Origin: Pseudomonas jinjuensis
Lineage (GTDB): Bacteria; Pseudomonadota; Gammaproteobacteria; Pseudomonadales; Pseudomonadaceae
Assembly: GCF_900103845.1 (NCBI RefSeq)
Contig: NZ_FNIJ01000022.1
Coordinates: 34,770-98,769, forward strand
Direction: 5' to 3'
Length of the DNA: 64,000 bases
In this document: positions 42,693 to 53,178 of the stretch, in pieces
Layout: every line of letters begins with the position of its first letter
Numbering within the stretch: the first letter of the stretch is position 1
The notes under the pieces: generated by a model
Database searches by the model: none
What the model was told of the DNA's origin: nothing
Seen by the model: only the letters and a program-made list of their open reading frames with translations
Position numbers and translations under genes: made by a program

Positions 42693-43466
42693 ATGAGCGA
42701 ACACATCCTCGTCGAGCGCGAACAGGGCCTGCTGACCCTGCGCCTGAACCGCCTGGACAAGAAGAACGCCCTCACCGCGGCGATGTACGCCGCACTGGCC
42801 GATGCGCTGGAAGCGGCGGAACAGGACGCCGGCGTGCGCGTGGTGATGATCGCCGGCAGCGCGGACTGCTTCACCGCCGGCAACGACATCGTCGACTTCC
42901 TCGAACGCCCGCCGACCGGCCCGGAAAGCCCGGTGTTCCGCTTCATGCGCGCGCTGCTGGAGTTCAGCAAGCCGGTGGTGGCGGCGGTGGCCGGCCCGGC
43001 GGTGGGCATCGGCACCACGCTGCTGCTGCACTGCGACCTGGTCTATGTCAGCCGCGACGCCAGGCTGAAGATGCCCTTCGTCAACCTCGCCCTGTGCCCG
43101 GAATTCGGCTCCAGCTTCCTGCTGCCGCGCCTGCTCGGCCACGCCCATGCGGCCCGTCTGCTGCTGCAGGGCGAAGGCTTCGATGGCGAACAGGCGGCGG
43201 CCTGGGGCATCGCCGGCGAGGCGCTGGCCGATGGCGAGGCGACCCTCGAGCGTGCCCGCGAGACTGCGCTGGGCTTGCTGGAACTGGCGCAATCCTCGCT
43301 GGTGGACAGCAAGCGGCTGATGAAATCCGGCTATATCGAGAAACTGCGCCGGGTGGTGCGGGAAGAGGGCGATCTGTTCGTGCAGCGCCTGCCCCTGCCC
43401 GAGGCGGTGGAAGCCCTCAGCGCCTTCACCCAGCGCCGCAAGCCGGACTTCTCGCCGTTCAATTGA
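42693..43466 (+). CDS. Enoyl-CoA hydratase/isomerase family protein
   Basis: 257 aa crotonase-fold protein. The N-terminus LLTLRLNRLDKKNALTAAMYAALADAL, the oxyanion-hole stretch VVMIAGSADCFTAGNDIVDFLE, and KPVVAAVAGPAVGIGTTLLLHCDLVYVSRDARLKMPFVNLALCPEFGSS are typical. One of the hydratase catalytic Glu positions appears to hold Pro-Ala-Val-Gly, so it may be an isomerase rather than a true hydratase. AAAGGAATTGCC precedes ATG. Confidence 0.9.
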   Translation: MSEHILVEREQGLLTLRLNRLDKKNALTAAMYAALADALEAAEQDAGVRVVMIAGSADCFTAGNDIVDFLERPPTGPESPVFRFMRALLEFSKPVVAAVAGPAVGIGTTLLLHCDLVYVSRDARLKMPFVNLALCPEFGSSFLLPRLLGHAHAARLLLQGEGFDGEQAAAWGIAGEALADGEATLERARETALGLLELAQSSLVDSKRLMKSGYIEKLRRVVREEGDLFVQRLPLPEAVEALSAFTQRRKPDFSPFN

Positions 43467-43488
43467 ATTTATCAACAACACCATCATT

Positions 43489-43743
43489 GCCCACATAAAC
43501 CATGGAAAAGCCTGTGGGTAACCTTGGGGCCGATGCGCCGGAGCCCGATGTGGCGTGGCCTCGAGCCAGCTGATCGGCTTTTGAGCGATGCCGGCGCGCG
43601 GCCCTTCAACCAGGAAAAAAACCAGAGTTTTTAACGGTTTGGCCGAGGCTACCGGGTTACGCGTGGTCCGCCTGGCGGCTCGTTTACGAAAGTTCACAGT
43701 TGCCCACACAAACTGTGGACAGAGCTGTGGGTAGTCTTGGGGC
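43489..43743. repeat. Two 42-bp imperfect direct repeats around GCCCACA...CTGTGGGTA
   Basis: Copies at 43489-43530 and 43702-43743 agree at 33 of 42 positions by my alignment. Both begin GCCCACA, contain CTGTGGGTA and end CTTGGGGC. CTGTGGGTA resembles a DnaA box (CTGTGGATA) with one change. Between them is an AAAAAC-CAGA-GTTTTT hairpin (43615-43632) and no ORF. Confidence 0.65.
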
Positions 43744-43819
43744 GGAACGCCGGGAAGGTGATGGCTACTGGCTTCGCAGAGGTTGGTCGGGTTTTGACCT
43801 GAGCAGGAATGATGCCCGG

Positions 43820-43919
43820 ATCGCGAGCAAGCTCGCTCCTACAAAAAGCGTGCAGTTCTGTCTGGGGTGGATTGATGGGGGCATGGCTGCTCTTCGTAGG
43901 AGCGAGCTTGCTCGCGATG
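43820..43919. repeat. Facing pair of GCGAGCAAGCTCGCTCCTAC REP elements
   Basis: An inverted-orientation copy (43820-43843) and a forward copy (43895-43919) flank about 50 bp, a BIME-like pair. Confidence 0.75.
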
Positions 43920-43940
43920 CATGACGTCGACCGACACTCC

Positions 43941-44023
43941 ATCACCCGCCATTGGTGTAATCGGCGGGTTGCACCCGCCCTACGGGATGGGCGTAGGGTG
44001 GAAATCGCGAAGCATTTCCACCA
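43941..44023. repeat. Partial GTAGGG-type units (CACCCGCC/GGCGGGTTGCACCCGCCC and GTAGGGTGGAAATCGCG)
   Basis: A CACCCGCC...GGCGGGTTGCACCCGCCCTA half unit (to 43984) is followed by a GTAGGGTGGAAATCGCGAAG...TTTCCACC unit (43991-44023), which has a different inner palindrome (AATCGCGAAGCATT) in the same frame. Confidence 0.65.
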
Positions 44024-44040
44024 TTCCGCAACCACAAACG

Positions 44041-44069
44041 AAAAGACCGCCCCGAAGGACGGCCTTTTT
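44041..44069 (-). terminator. Terminator of pykA
   Basis: AAAAGACCGCCC-CGAA-GGACGGCCTTTTT forms an imperfect stem with a TTCG-type loop and terminal A/T runs, 14 bp beyond the pykA stop codon. Confidence 0.75.
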
Positions 44070-44082
44070 CATCGCAGCAACC

Positions 44083-45534
44083 TCACACCAGCAGGTCGCC
44101 CACGTGCAGCACCTTCATGGTGTTGGTGCCGCCCTGGGTGGTGTAGCTGTCGCCCTTGGTCAGGATCACCCAGTCGCCCTTGGTCACCACGCCGCGCTGC
44201 AGCAGCGCGTCGACGGCTTCCTGGCTGACCCGCTCCGGCGGCAGCGCGGCCGGGTCGAAGGGGATGGTCTCGACGCCGCGGAACAGCGCCACGCGGGCCT
44301 GGGTCTCGCGGTGCGGGGAGTAGGCGAAGATCGGCACCGAGGAGCGGATGCGCGACATGATCAGCGGGGTATAGCCGCTTTCGGTGAGGCAGATGATCGC
44401 CTTGATGCCGGGGAAGTGGTTGGCGGTGTACATCGCCGCCAGGGCGATGCTCTCGTCGCAGCGTTCGAAGGTGTGGCCCAGGCGGTGGCTGGATTTCTTG
44501 GTGGTCGGGTGTTTCTCCGCGCCCTGGCAGATGCGCGCCATGGCCTGCACCGCTTCCACCGGGTATTCGCCGGCGGCGCTTTCGGCGGAGAGCATCACCG
44601 CGTCGGTGTAGTCGAGCACCGCGTTGGCCACGTCGGAGACTTCCGCGCGGGTCGGCATCGGGCTGTGGATCATCGACTCCATCATCTGGGTCGCGGTGAT
44701 CACCGCCTTGTTGTAGCGGCGCGCGTGCAGAATGATCTTCTTCTGGATGCCTACCAGCTCGGCGTCGCCGATTTCCACGCCGAGGTCGCCACGGGCCACC
44801 ATCACTGCGTCGCTGGCGCGGATCAGGCCGTCCAGCGCCTCGTCGTCGGCCACCGCCTCGGCGCGTTCGATCTTCGCCACCAGCCAGGCCGTGCCGCCGG
44901 CTTCCTGCAGCAGGCTGCGGGCGTATTCCATGTCCTTGGCGTCACGCGGGAAGGACACGGCGACGTAGTCCAGGTCCAGGCTCGCGGCCAGCTTGATGTC
45001 GGCCTTGTCCTTTTCGGTCAGGGCCGGCGCGGTGAGGCCGCCGCCGCGGCGGTTGATGCCCTTGTGGTCGGACAGCGGGCCGCCGATCAGCACCTTGCAC
45101 ACCAGTTCGTCCGCCTTCACTTCCTCGACGCGCATCACCACGCGGCCGTCGTCCAGCAGCAGCTCGTCGCCGACGCCGCAGTCCTTGACCAGGTCCGGAT
45201 AGTCGATGCCGACCACGTCCTGGGTACCGGCGTCGCGCGGGTGGCTGGTGGAGAAGCGGAAGACGTCGCCTACCGCCAGTTCGATGCGCTTGTTGGCGAA
45301 CTTGGCGATGCGGATCTTCGGACCCTGCAGGTCGCCGAGCAGGGCGACGAAGCGGCCGTGCCTGGCGGCCAGTTCGCGGACCAGTGCGGCGCGAGCGCGG
45401 TGCTCGTCGGGAGTACCGTGGGAGAAGTTGAGGCGGGCGACATCGATGCCGGCGAGGATGAGCTGTTCGAGGACTTCGGGGGCGTTGCTGGCTGGGCCGA
45501 GGGTGGCGACGATCTTGGTGCGGCGAGGTGTCAT
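44083..45534 (-). CDS. pykA: Pyruvate kinase
   Basis: 483 aa, converts phosphoenolpyruvate and ADP to pyruvate and ATP. MTPRRTKIVATLGPASNAPEVLEQLILAGIDVARLNFSHG is the family N-terminus; LVAKIERAEAVADDEALDGLIRASDAVMVARGDLGVEI carries the catalytic Lys and metal-binding Glu and Asp; NKAVITATQMMESMIHSPMPTRAEVSDVANAVLDYTDAVMLSAESA is the substrate loop. The C-terminal domain (about 350-483) is present. The sequence and position match the PykA type (PA4329 in PAO1) rather than PykF. Confidence 0.96.
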   Translation of the reverse strand: MTPRRTKIVATLGPASNAPEVLEQLILAGIDVARLNFSHGTPDEHRARAALVRELAARHGRFVALLGDLQGPKIRIAKFANKRIELAVGDVFRFSTSHPRDAGTQDVVGIDYPDLVKDCGVGDELLLDDGRVVMRVEEVKADELVCKVLIGGPLSDHKGINRRGGGLTAPALTEKDKADIKLAASLDLDYVAVSFPRDAKDMEYARSLLQEAGGTAWLVAKIERAEAVADDEALDGLIRASDAVMVARGDLGVEIGDAELVGIQKKIILHARRYNKAVITATQMMESMIHSPMPTRAEVSDVANAVLDYTDAVMLSAESAAGEYPVEAVQAMARICQGAEKHPTTKKSSHRLGHTFERCDESIALAAMYTANHFPGIKAIICLTESGYTPLIMSRIRSSVPIFAYSPHRETQARVALFRGVETIPFDPAALPPERVSQEAVDALLQRGVVTKGDWVILTKGDSYTTQGGTNTMKVLHVGDLLV

Positions 45535-45604
45535 TCTGTACTCCTTGTGTAACGCTGCGCGCAGGCTACCACCCGATGATGACAGCGGCGAGCCGATGGT
45601 CGAT

Positions 45605-46513
45605 TTATTCTCCCGGCTTGACCACCAGCAGGTCGCATTCCACCTCTTCCAGCACGCGCTCGGCGGTCTGCCCGATCAGCGCGTTGTCCAGCTGCCCGCG
45701 CGCCACCGCGCCCATCAGCAGCAGGTCGATGGCGTGGCTGCGGACGAAGGCGGGGATCACCTCCTCGGCGAAGCCTTCCTCGAAGAAGGCCGTGGCGCGG
45801 TCGATCTGCGGGTACTGGGCGAGCAGGTTGTCGAAGGCCTGGCGATGGTGCTCGCGGGTGCGCCGCGCGTAGTCGTCGAAGTTGGTCAGCAGTTCGGTAT
45901 CGAAGGCCAGGGTCTGCGGCAGGGCCACGTAGCTGTGCAGGTAGTGCGCCTGCAGCCCGAGGCGCTGCTCGAATTCGCGGCTGATGCCGATCAGCCGGTG
46001 ATCGAGGGCGGCCGGCTTGTCGCTCTCGTGCAGCGGGTCGAGGGCGGTGCACAGGCGCTGGCCGCTCCACTCGCCCTGGTGCACCAGCCACAGCGGCTGC
46101 GGGCAATGGCGGATCAGCTGCCAGTCGGTGTTGGTGAGGAACAGGCGCTTGAGCAGGCCGTGGCGGCTGGTGGATTTCAGCAACAGGTCGGGCCGGTGCT
46201 GTTCGACGTGGCCGATGATCTGGCGGTACAGCGGCTTGCCCCAGAGGGTGTGGCAGCTGGTGTCGATGCCGTCGTGGCGCAGCGGGCCGGCGATCCGTTC
46301 CAGCCAGGCCTGGCGCTCGGCCTGCTGGTTCTGCCGCGCCCGCTCCAGGTCGCGCTGGGCCACCAGCAGGGCGTTGTCCAGCGCCGGGCTGTAGTCGCAG
46401 GCCAGCAGCGACAGGCGCGCGCCGCTGCGCTCGGCGATCCAGCGGGCGCGGGAAAGGGCGGGCTGGTCATCGCGGGTGGGATCGATGACGACGAGCAGGT
46501 GCTGGAGTTTCAT
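45605..46513 (-). CDS. Tandem universal stress protein, UspE-like
   Basis: 302 aa from ATG at 46513 (MKLQHLLVVIDPTRDDQPALSRARWIAE), which starts the first Usp domain exactly; an in-frame ATG at 46543 is less likely. The second Usp domain spans about 155-302 and ends HAIDLLLMGAVARGQLDNALIGQTAERVLEEVECDLLVVKP (G-x2-G-x9-G-type loop). The first domain lacks a clear nucleotide loop, as in UspE. It is about 70 bp upstream of pykA on the same strand and differs from the Anr-linked Usp at 30783. Confidence 0.9.
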   Translation of the reverse strand: MKLQHLLVVIDPTRDDQPALSRARWIAERSGARLSLLACDYSPALDNALLVAQRDLERARQNQQAERQAWLERIAGPLRHDGIDTSCHTLWGKPLYRQIIGHVEQHRPDLLLKSTSRHGLLKRLFLTNTDWQLIRHCPQPLWLVHQGEWSGQRLCTALDPLHESDKPAALDHRLIGISREFEQRLGLQAHYLHSYVALPQTLAFDTELLTNFDDYARRTREHHRQAFDNLLAQYPQIDRATAFFEEGFAEEVIPAFVRSHAIDLLLMGAVARGQLDNALIGQTAERVLEEVECDLLVVKPGE

Positions 46514-46636
46514 GGAGCCTGTCCTCGGGGCGGAATGCTTCATTGCAGACCAAGCCTAGACCCCGCCACTTGATCCGGGGCAGCCTTCAGCGGGAACGGA
46601 CGGCGCCGATACAGTGGGCAACCAAGGAGATTTCCC

Positions 46637-47005
46637 ATGCGCATGACGTTCGTCCTGCTCCTGCCGCTGCTGCTGGCCGGCTGCAACAGCTGGTCCGGCG
46701 GCCATCACCTGAACAATGCCTACCGCTCGTACCAGAACGGCGACTGCGACAGGGTCATGCTCGAACTGTCCCAGGCCGAGCGCAAGAGCCGCGCGCGGCC
46801 CTGGCTGCAACCGGAGATGTCGATGCTGCGCGGGCAGTGCCTGGAGCGGCAGAAGTATTTCGTCGACGCGGCACAGACCTACCGGTTCATCATCGCCCGC
46901 TATCCGACCAGCGAATACGCCTACCGGGCCAGGGCGCGCATCGAGACCCTGCGCGCCAACGGCCGGCTGCCCGGCGGCGATGGCCACCTGCTACCCTTGC
47001 CCTGA
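46637..47005 (+). CDS. Small lipoprotein with TPR-like helices
   Basis: 122 aa; AAGGAGATTTCCC precedes ATG. The lipobox LAGC gives Cys16 (MRMTFVLLLPLLLAGCNSW). The mature part is a helical repeat pair (NNAYRSYQNGDCDRVMLELSQAERK and LRGQCLERQKYFVDAAQTYRFIIARYPTSEYAYRARARIETL), resembling a TPR/YfiO-type scaffold. Function unknown. Confidence 0.85.
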   Translation: MRMTFVLLLPLLLAGCNSWSGGHHLNNAYRSYQNGDCDRVMLELSQAERKSRARPWLQPEMSMLRGQCLERQKYFVDAAQTYRFIIARYPTSEYAYRARARIETLRANGRLPGGDGHLLPLP

Positions 47006-47078
47006 CCGCCGGTCGTGCCTGGCTTGAGCGGGGCGGCCCTGCCGCTAAGCTCTAGATGACTTCATGGAGGAGGGTTCG

Positions 47079-47501
47079 ATGCGCATCCTGTGCCTGTGCG
47101 CCTGTCTGTTTCCCCTGGTGGCGGCCGCGGAAATCTATCGCTGGACCGACGCCGAGGGCCGGGTGCACTTCGGCGAAACGCCCCCGGCCGGGGCCGAGCG
47201 CATCGAGGTGAAGCCGCAGGTGGTGGAGCGCGATGCCGCGACCCGCGAACGCGAGGCGCGCATCCAGCAGTTCTACCAGGCGCGCGAGGATGAGAAAGCC
47301 GCGGCGGCCCAGCGCGCCGCGCAGCAGCAGGCCGAGGTTTCGGCGCGCTGCCGGGAGTGGAAGGACCAACTCGCACAGCTCAGCCATGGCGGCCGCTACT
47401 ATTTCAAGGCGGCCGACGGCGAACGTACTTACCTAAGCGATGCCCAGGTCGATGCCGCCCGCCGCGAGTTGAATTCGCGTCTGGCGGCGCGTTGTTCGTA
47501 G
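47079..47501 (+). CDS. DUF4124-domain secreted protein
   Basis: 140 aa from ATG at 47079 (GGAGGAGGGTTCG upstream). The signal peptide MRILCLCACLFPLVAAA is followed directly by the DUF4124 core EIYRWTDAEGRVHFGETPPAGAERIEV, then by a charged coiled-coil stretch and a C-terminal tail ending in Cys. Such proteins are periplasmic and of unknown role. Confidence 0.85.
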   Translation: MRILCLCACLFPLVAAAEIYRWTDAEGRVHFGETPPAGAERIEVKPQVVERDAATREREARIQQFYQAREDEKAAAAQRAAQQQAEVSARCREWKDQLAQLSHGGRYYFKAADGERTYLSDAQVDAARRELNSRLAARCS

Positions 47502-47550
47502 TGCGGCCTTCTTTTTCGGGGCATCGGCAAATTTGACGGATCAAGCCCAT

Positions 47551-47910
47551 ATGCGTGAGCAACGACATATCGAGCGCCATCAGTTGCCGTACTACCTGAA
47601 GGTGTTCAACTGCGTGACCGACAAGCCGATGGGGTACATCGGCAACGTGTCCCTCGACGGCCTGATGCTCATCAGCCAGCTGCCGATGCTGGTCGGCGGG
47701 CGCTTCGAAATGCGCCTGAAGATTCCCGGCCACGACGGCAAGCTGCAGTTCATCGAGTTCGCCGGCACCTGCCAGTGGTGCCGCGAGGACATCAATCCGG
47801 GGCATTACGATTCCGGCTTCAGCCTGGTGGCGCCGCCCAGCGAGTACGTGGAGCTGGTCGATGCGCTGCGCCGTTATTTCAGTTTTCGCCGTCAGGTGGA
47901 GTCGGTGTGA
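47551..47910 (+). CDS. PilZ-domain cyclic-di-GMP-binding protein
   Basis: 119 aa single-domain protein. The c-di-GMP motifs are present: RHIER (R-x3-R) near residue 5, and NVSLDGLML (N-x-S-x-x-G) near residue 34. ATG at 47551 was chosen over a TTG at 47533; neither has a strong ribosome site. A C-terminal helix ends DALRRYFSFRRQVESV. It is a candidate effector of the c-di-GMP pool that BifA controls. Confidence 0.88.
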   Translation: MREQRHIERHQLPYYLKVFNCVTDKPMGYIGNVSLDGLMLISQLPMLVGGRFEMRLKIPGHDGKLQFIEFAGTCQWCREDINPGHYDSGFSLVAPPSEYVELVDALRRYFSFRRQVESV

Positions 47911-47988
47911 GCAGCGGGATGCGCTGAGCCGACCTGTACGGTGGCGGAGGGGGAACAGGGATGATTTCCGCTCCGGCTGCAGGGGGCG

Positions 47989-49316
47989 TCAGATCGCGCC
48001 CGCCTTCTTCCAGCCCAGATAGCGGCTGACCAGTTCCGGACCGAGCTGCCGCGGGCGCGCGTCGAGCACCGGCACGCCGTGGGCGACCAGCCGGTCGTGC
48101 AGGTCGTTGCGCGCGTTCAGGTAGTCCAGGGTGCCGCAGTAGGCGAGGGCTTCCTCGTAGCCCTGCACCGGCTCCTGGCAGAGGCGATCCAGCACTTCCT
48201 CGCGCAGGCTGGCGACCAGCACGCGGTGCTGGCGGCCGAGGCGCTTGACCGCGGCGAGCAGGTCTTCGTCGTCCTCGTCGCGCAGGTTGGTGACTATCAC
48301 CACCAGCGCACGCCGGCGCTGGCGGCCGAGCAGCGCCTGCACGGCGGCGGAGAAGTCCGCCGGACGCTGGCTGGCCTGCAGGTCGTAGACGGCATTCAGC
48401 AGCGCGCCGAGCTGGGCGCTGCCCTTGGCCGGCGGCAGGTGGCGCGGGCGGTCGCTGGCGAGGGTCATCAGCCCCACCGCGTCGCCCTGGCGCAGCGCCA
48501 CGTAGGCCAGCAGCAGGCTGGCGTTCAGCGCGTGGTCGAAGTGCGAGAGGTCGCCGTCCTTGCTGCGCATGCGCCGGCCGCAGTCGAGCAGGAAGAGGAT
48601 CTGCTGGTCGCGCTCGTCCTGGTATTCGCGGGCGATCGGCACGCGCTTGCGCGCGGTGGCCTTCCAGTCGATCTGGCGCAGGGTATCGCCGTCGCGGAAT
48701 TCGCGCAGTTGGTGGAATTCCAGCCCCAGCCCGCGACGCTGCCCGGCGCGCACGCCGATGCGGTTCAGCCAGTGGTCGACGGCCATCAGCTCGGCGCCGT
48801 AGAGGCGGGCGAAGTCGGGGTAGACGCGGGTCTCGTCGCGCCGCTCCAGGTGGCGGCGCTGCTGCCACAGGCGCAGCGGGCTGCGCAGCTGGATCTCGCA
48901 GCGCGGGAAGACGAAGTGTCCGCGCGACAGCGGGCGCACGCGGTAGGCCAGCAGGGTGCGTTCGCCGGGGCGCAGTTCGACGGCCTGCGGCAGATGCTCG
49001 AAATCCATCTCCGCGGGCAGATGGTCGAACAGGGTGACCCGCTGCGGCAGGCCGAAGCTGTGCTGCAGCTGCAGGCGCACCTCGCTCCAGCGCCCCAGCG
49101 GCAGGTTGCCGTGCAGCTGGCGCTCCAGGCGTGGCGAGGGCAGGCGGCGCAGCCAGAGGGCGTCGAGCAGGGCGAGCAGGCCCAGGGCGACCAGCAGCGC
49201 CCACCACAGGCTGTACAGCTGCGCCGGCAGCTGCCATGCGAGCGCCGCGGCGACGCCCAGCAGCAGCGCCGCCGCCAGTAGCGCGCCGACCAGCGCGAGG
49301 AGCGCGCGCGAGGGTT

Positions 49317-49320
<4 letters not shown>
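47989..49320 (-). CDS. DUF58 protein (VWA-like), last gene of the MoxR operon
   Basis: 443 aa. Two N-terminal transmembrane helices (LLALVGALLAAALLLGVAAALAW and LYSLWWALLVALGLLALLDALWL) are followed by an immunoglobulin-like region. The DUF58 signature GLEFHQLREFRDGDTLRQIDWKATARKRVPIAREYQDERDQQILFLLDCGRRM comes next, then a VWA-like fold whose LLDCGRRM replaces the D-x-S-x-S metal site. It overlaps moxR by 4 bp (ATGA). DUF58 proteins are the usual partners of MoxR ATPases; a role in envelope protein assembly is inferred. Confidence 0.88.
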
Positions 49321-50344
<1,024 letters not shown>

Positions 50345-50348
<4 letters not shown>

Positions 50349-51604
50349 AGGGAATTCCTGAGGCTTTGCAGGTGGGCGACCTGGCGGGTGAATTCGGCGG
50401 CGGAAAGGCGCTTCGTCGTGCAGGGACGCATGGCCTGGCCGACGGCGCTGCTGGGCATGCGCGCCAGGCGGCCGAGGACCTGCCACTGTTCGGCGACCGG
50501 CAGGCGTTCGAAACCGGGCTGGCGCTGTCGCGCCCGGCGCAGGATATCGCGTTGCAGGCGTTGCAGCAGGGCGGCGTGGCCATTCTGGCGGAGCAGGAAA
50601 TCGGCGCCGGCGCGCAGGTGTTCTTCCAGTTGCCGGCGCGCACGGTCGGGCGCGGCCAGCAGCGGGCCATGCCGCAGGCCGGCGCGCCACAGCACCAGCA
50701 GCACCAGCAGGGCGAGCCCGGCCAGCGCCTCGGGGAAGTAGCGGGCGAGCAGGACGAAGAGGCTGTCGCTGTCGGCGCGGTAGACCAGGGTGACGGCGCT
50801 GTCCTGGGTCAGGTACCAGAGCAGCCAGGCGTTGTCGTAGCGGTCGAACTTGTGGTTCTGCCAGATCCAGTTGTCGGTGAGCACGGTGACCAGCCCGTCG
50901 CCCTGTTGGATCTGCAGCATGTGGGTGGCGTCGGCGCTGTTGGCCCAGGCGTAGGCGAGGTTCTTCGAGTCGAACAGGTGGTAGTCGGTATCGAAGCCGA
51001 TGTAGGCCGGTGCGCGTTCGTTCTCCAGGTACAGGCGGGTCAGCGCGGGATAGTCGTTTTCCTCCGCCTCTGCCTCTGCCTGTTCGACGTCGCTGTCCGC
51101 ATCCCCGGCGGGCTCCACCGGACGTTTTTCCGGACGGGGCTCGGCGGACTCCGCGTCCTCTTCGGAGGGGCCGCGGTTTGCCAGGTCTTCGCTGAGGTAT
51201 TGCTGCACGCCCAGGCGGTCGAGCAGCAGGTCGCCGCTCTTGCCCTGCCTGTCGTTCCACAGGCGCTCGGCGATGACGATCAGGTGGCCGCCGCGGTCGG
51301 CCCAGGCGAGCAGGCGGTCGGTCTGCCCGGGTGTGACGTTCTCCCGGCTGCCGAGCAGGATCAGCGTCTGCCCCTGGCTCGGCAACTGGTCCAGCACCTC
51401 CAGGCCGCGGGCGGTGGAGACCTGCAGGCCGCGGCGGCGGAGGAAGCTTTCCGCGGCGAGATAGTCGTTGGCGCGGGCTTCCGGCGACGGGCCGTGTTCG
51501 ACGGTTTCGCTGTACGGCTCCAGGTGGCGATAGAGCAGCCAGCCCAGCGCGACGAGCGCCAGCAGCAGGCCACCGCCCAGCAGGCGGAAGCTGGAGCGCT
51601 TCAT
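50345..51604 (-). CDS. DUF4350-domain membrane protein
   Basis: 419 aa from ATG at 51604, the site that overlaps the preceding gene by 4 bp. It has one N-terminal helix (LLGGGLLLALVALGWLLY), a periplasmic DUF4350 part (TLILLGSRENVTPGQTDRLLAWADRGGHLIVIAERLWND), an acidic low-complexity stretch (Glu/Asp-rich, about residues 160-190), a second helix near 290-310 (LAGLALLVLLVLWRAGL), and a cytoplasmic helical tail. Function unknown; always seen with MoxR, DUF58 and DUF4129 genes. Confidence 0.85.
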
Positions 51605-53178
51605 GGCCGCACCTCGCTGCCGAACAGCTGGCGCCAGCCGTCGCACAGGCTGGCCTTGAGCCCGGCTTCCGGAGCCAGGTGGCCGTAGGCCTGCGCCTGC
51701 CAGCTCCGGGTCAGGCTGCCGGCGTACCGGTCCAGTTCGGCGCGCTGCATGGAGTGCACCCGTTCCAGCACCTCGCCTTCGGTGCTGGAGTCGCGCAGCG
51801 GCAGGTGGAAGTCATGTAGCAGGCGGCTGAGCAGGGCGCGGTAGAGCAGGCCGAGGGCGGCGCGCGGCTGTTCGTCCCACAGCCGTTCGGCGGTGCCGGC
51901 GACGTCGTCGGGCAGGCTTTCCGGCGCCAGGTCGAGACCGAACATCACCGCTGGCGGCGCAGCGGCAGGCGCCGGGGCGACGCCCAGCCGCCCGGCGAAC
52001 AGCCGCAGCCAGCGCCGGTAGCGCCAGAGCAGCAGGAACACCAGGCTGAACAGGGCGGCCCAGAGCAGCACCTCGATCAGCTGGGCGGCGACCTTGAACG
52101 CCTGCCAGTGCTCCAGGGCATCGAGGAAACGCTTCAGCCGCCCGTCTTCCTGCCCGGTCTGCGGCTCATCCGCCCGGTCTGTGCCCAGGCGCCAGCGGGT
52201 CACGGTCTCGCTGTTCTTGAACGGCGGCGAGGTGAGGATTTCCAGCGCATCCTTGCGCGCCTGTTCGCTGGTGACCTTCTGCTTGAGCAGACGCGGCGCT
52301 TCCGGGCTGTTCGGGTCCGGGCTGGGGAGCGGGCAACTGTGGGTGGCGCTGTCCGCCGCCAGCGAAGGCGCGGCCGGGAACAGCGCCAGGCAGCCGGCGA
52401 CCGCCAGCAGCAGGGCGTAGGCGCTGCCGAGCAGGCGCTGGCGCAGACGGCGGAACACCAGCTCGATGTCCCAGGCTTCCAGCTCGGTGCGCCGGTTCAG
52501 GTAGAGGGTGAAGCCGCAGGCGACGTAGACCGGCTCCCAGACCACCAGCACCAGGGCGTAGAACAGGTTGGACAGGTGCTCCAGCCACAGCCAGTCGCCC
52601 TCGGCGGCGCGGATCAGCGCCTGCCATTTCCAGTCGGACAGCCATTGCTGCGGCAGCAGCAGGTAGAACAGCGCCATCAGCCCCAGCCACAGCGCCGCCT
52701 CGAAATGCATGCCGGCCACGGTCAGCCAGGTGGCGCCGCTGGAGTTGCGCCGGTGCAGCACGGCCAGGCGCTGGCGGCGTTCCTTGCCGCCCAGGCCTTC
52801 GAGCTGCAGCACCGGCAGGTCGAAACTGCGCGTCGGGCTGAAGCGGCGCCACAGCAGGCTCGGCAGCAACTGCCGGCGCAGCAGTCCGGGGAAGGCGCGC
52901 AGGGCTTCGCCGAGGCTCGGCGTATCGGCGAACAGCGCGCGGGAGAGGATGTGCAGCGGCAGCCGTTCGAAGGCCGGCTTCAGCCACCAGAACAGCAGGA
53001 TGGCGAGGTCCGGCTGGTTCCACAGCAGCGCGCTGAGCAGGACGAACACCGGCAGGCTGACCAGCGCCCAGGAGGCCGTCAGCAGCCCGGCATGCTGGCG
53101 CGCCAGGCGGATGCCCAGGTCCTGGGCTTCCCAGGCGTTGCGCGGGCGGATCGCCACGCTGGCATCAGTCAGGCGCAT
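51601..53178 (-). CDS. DUF4129-containing multi-pass membrane protein
   Basis: 525 aa. At least six hydrophobic helices lie in the N-terminal two thirds (for example ASWALVSLPVFVLLSALLW, LWLGLMALFYLLLP, LFYALVLVVWEPVYVACGF). The C-terminal DUF4129 domain is RLWDEQPRAALGLLYRALLSRLLHDFHLPLRDSSTEGEVLERV, which resembles the tail of transglutaminase-like membrane proteins but without the papain-like core. It overlaps the SpoIIM gene by 14 bp and DUF4350 by 4 bp. Confidence 0.85.
   Translation of the reverse strand: MRLTDASVAIRPRNAWEAQDLGIRLARQHAGLLTASWALVSLPVFVLLSALLWNQPDLAILLFWWLKPAFERLPLHILSRALFADTPSLGEALRAFPGLLRRQLLPSLLWRRFSPTRSFDLPVLQLEGLGGKERRQRLAVLHRRNSSGATWLTVAGMHFEAALWLGLMALFYLLLPQQWLSDWKWQALIRAAEGDWLWLEHLSNLFYALVLVVWEPVYVACGFTLYLNRRTELEAWDIELVFRRLRQRLLGSAYALLLAVAGCLALFPAAPSLAADSATHSCPLPSPDPNSPEAPRLLKQKVTSEQARKDALEILTSPPFKNSETVTRWRLGTDRADEPQTGQEDGRLKRFLDALEHWQAFKVAAQLIEVLLWAALFSLVFLLLWRYRRWLRLFAGRLGVAPAPAAAPPAVMFGLDLAPESLPDDVAGTAERLWDEQPRAALGLLYRALLSRLLHDFHLPLRDSSTEGEVLERVHSMQRAELDRYAGSLTRSWQAQAYGHLAPEAGLKASLCDGWRQLFGSEVRP

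Noticed and set aside
43489..43530. Replication origin or true DnaA box
   Set aside because: Only one-mismatch DnaA-like cores are present, with no cluster of boxes, no dnaA/dnaN/gyrB genes nearby; kept only as an unexplained repeat.
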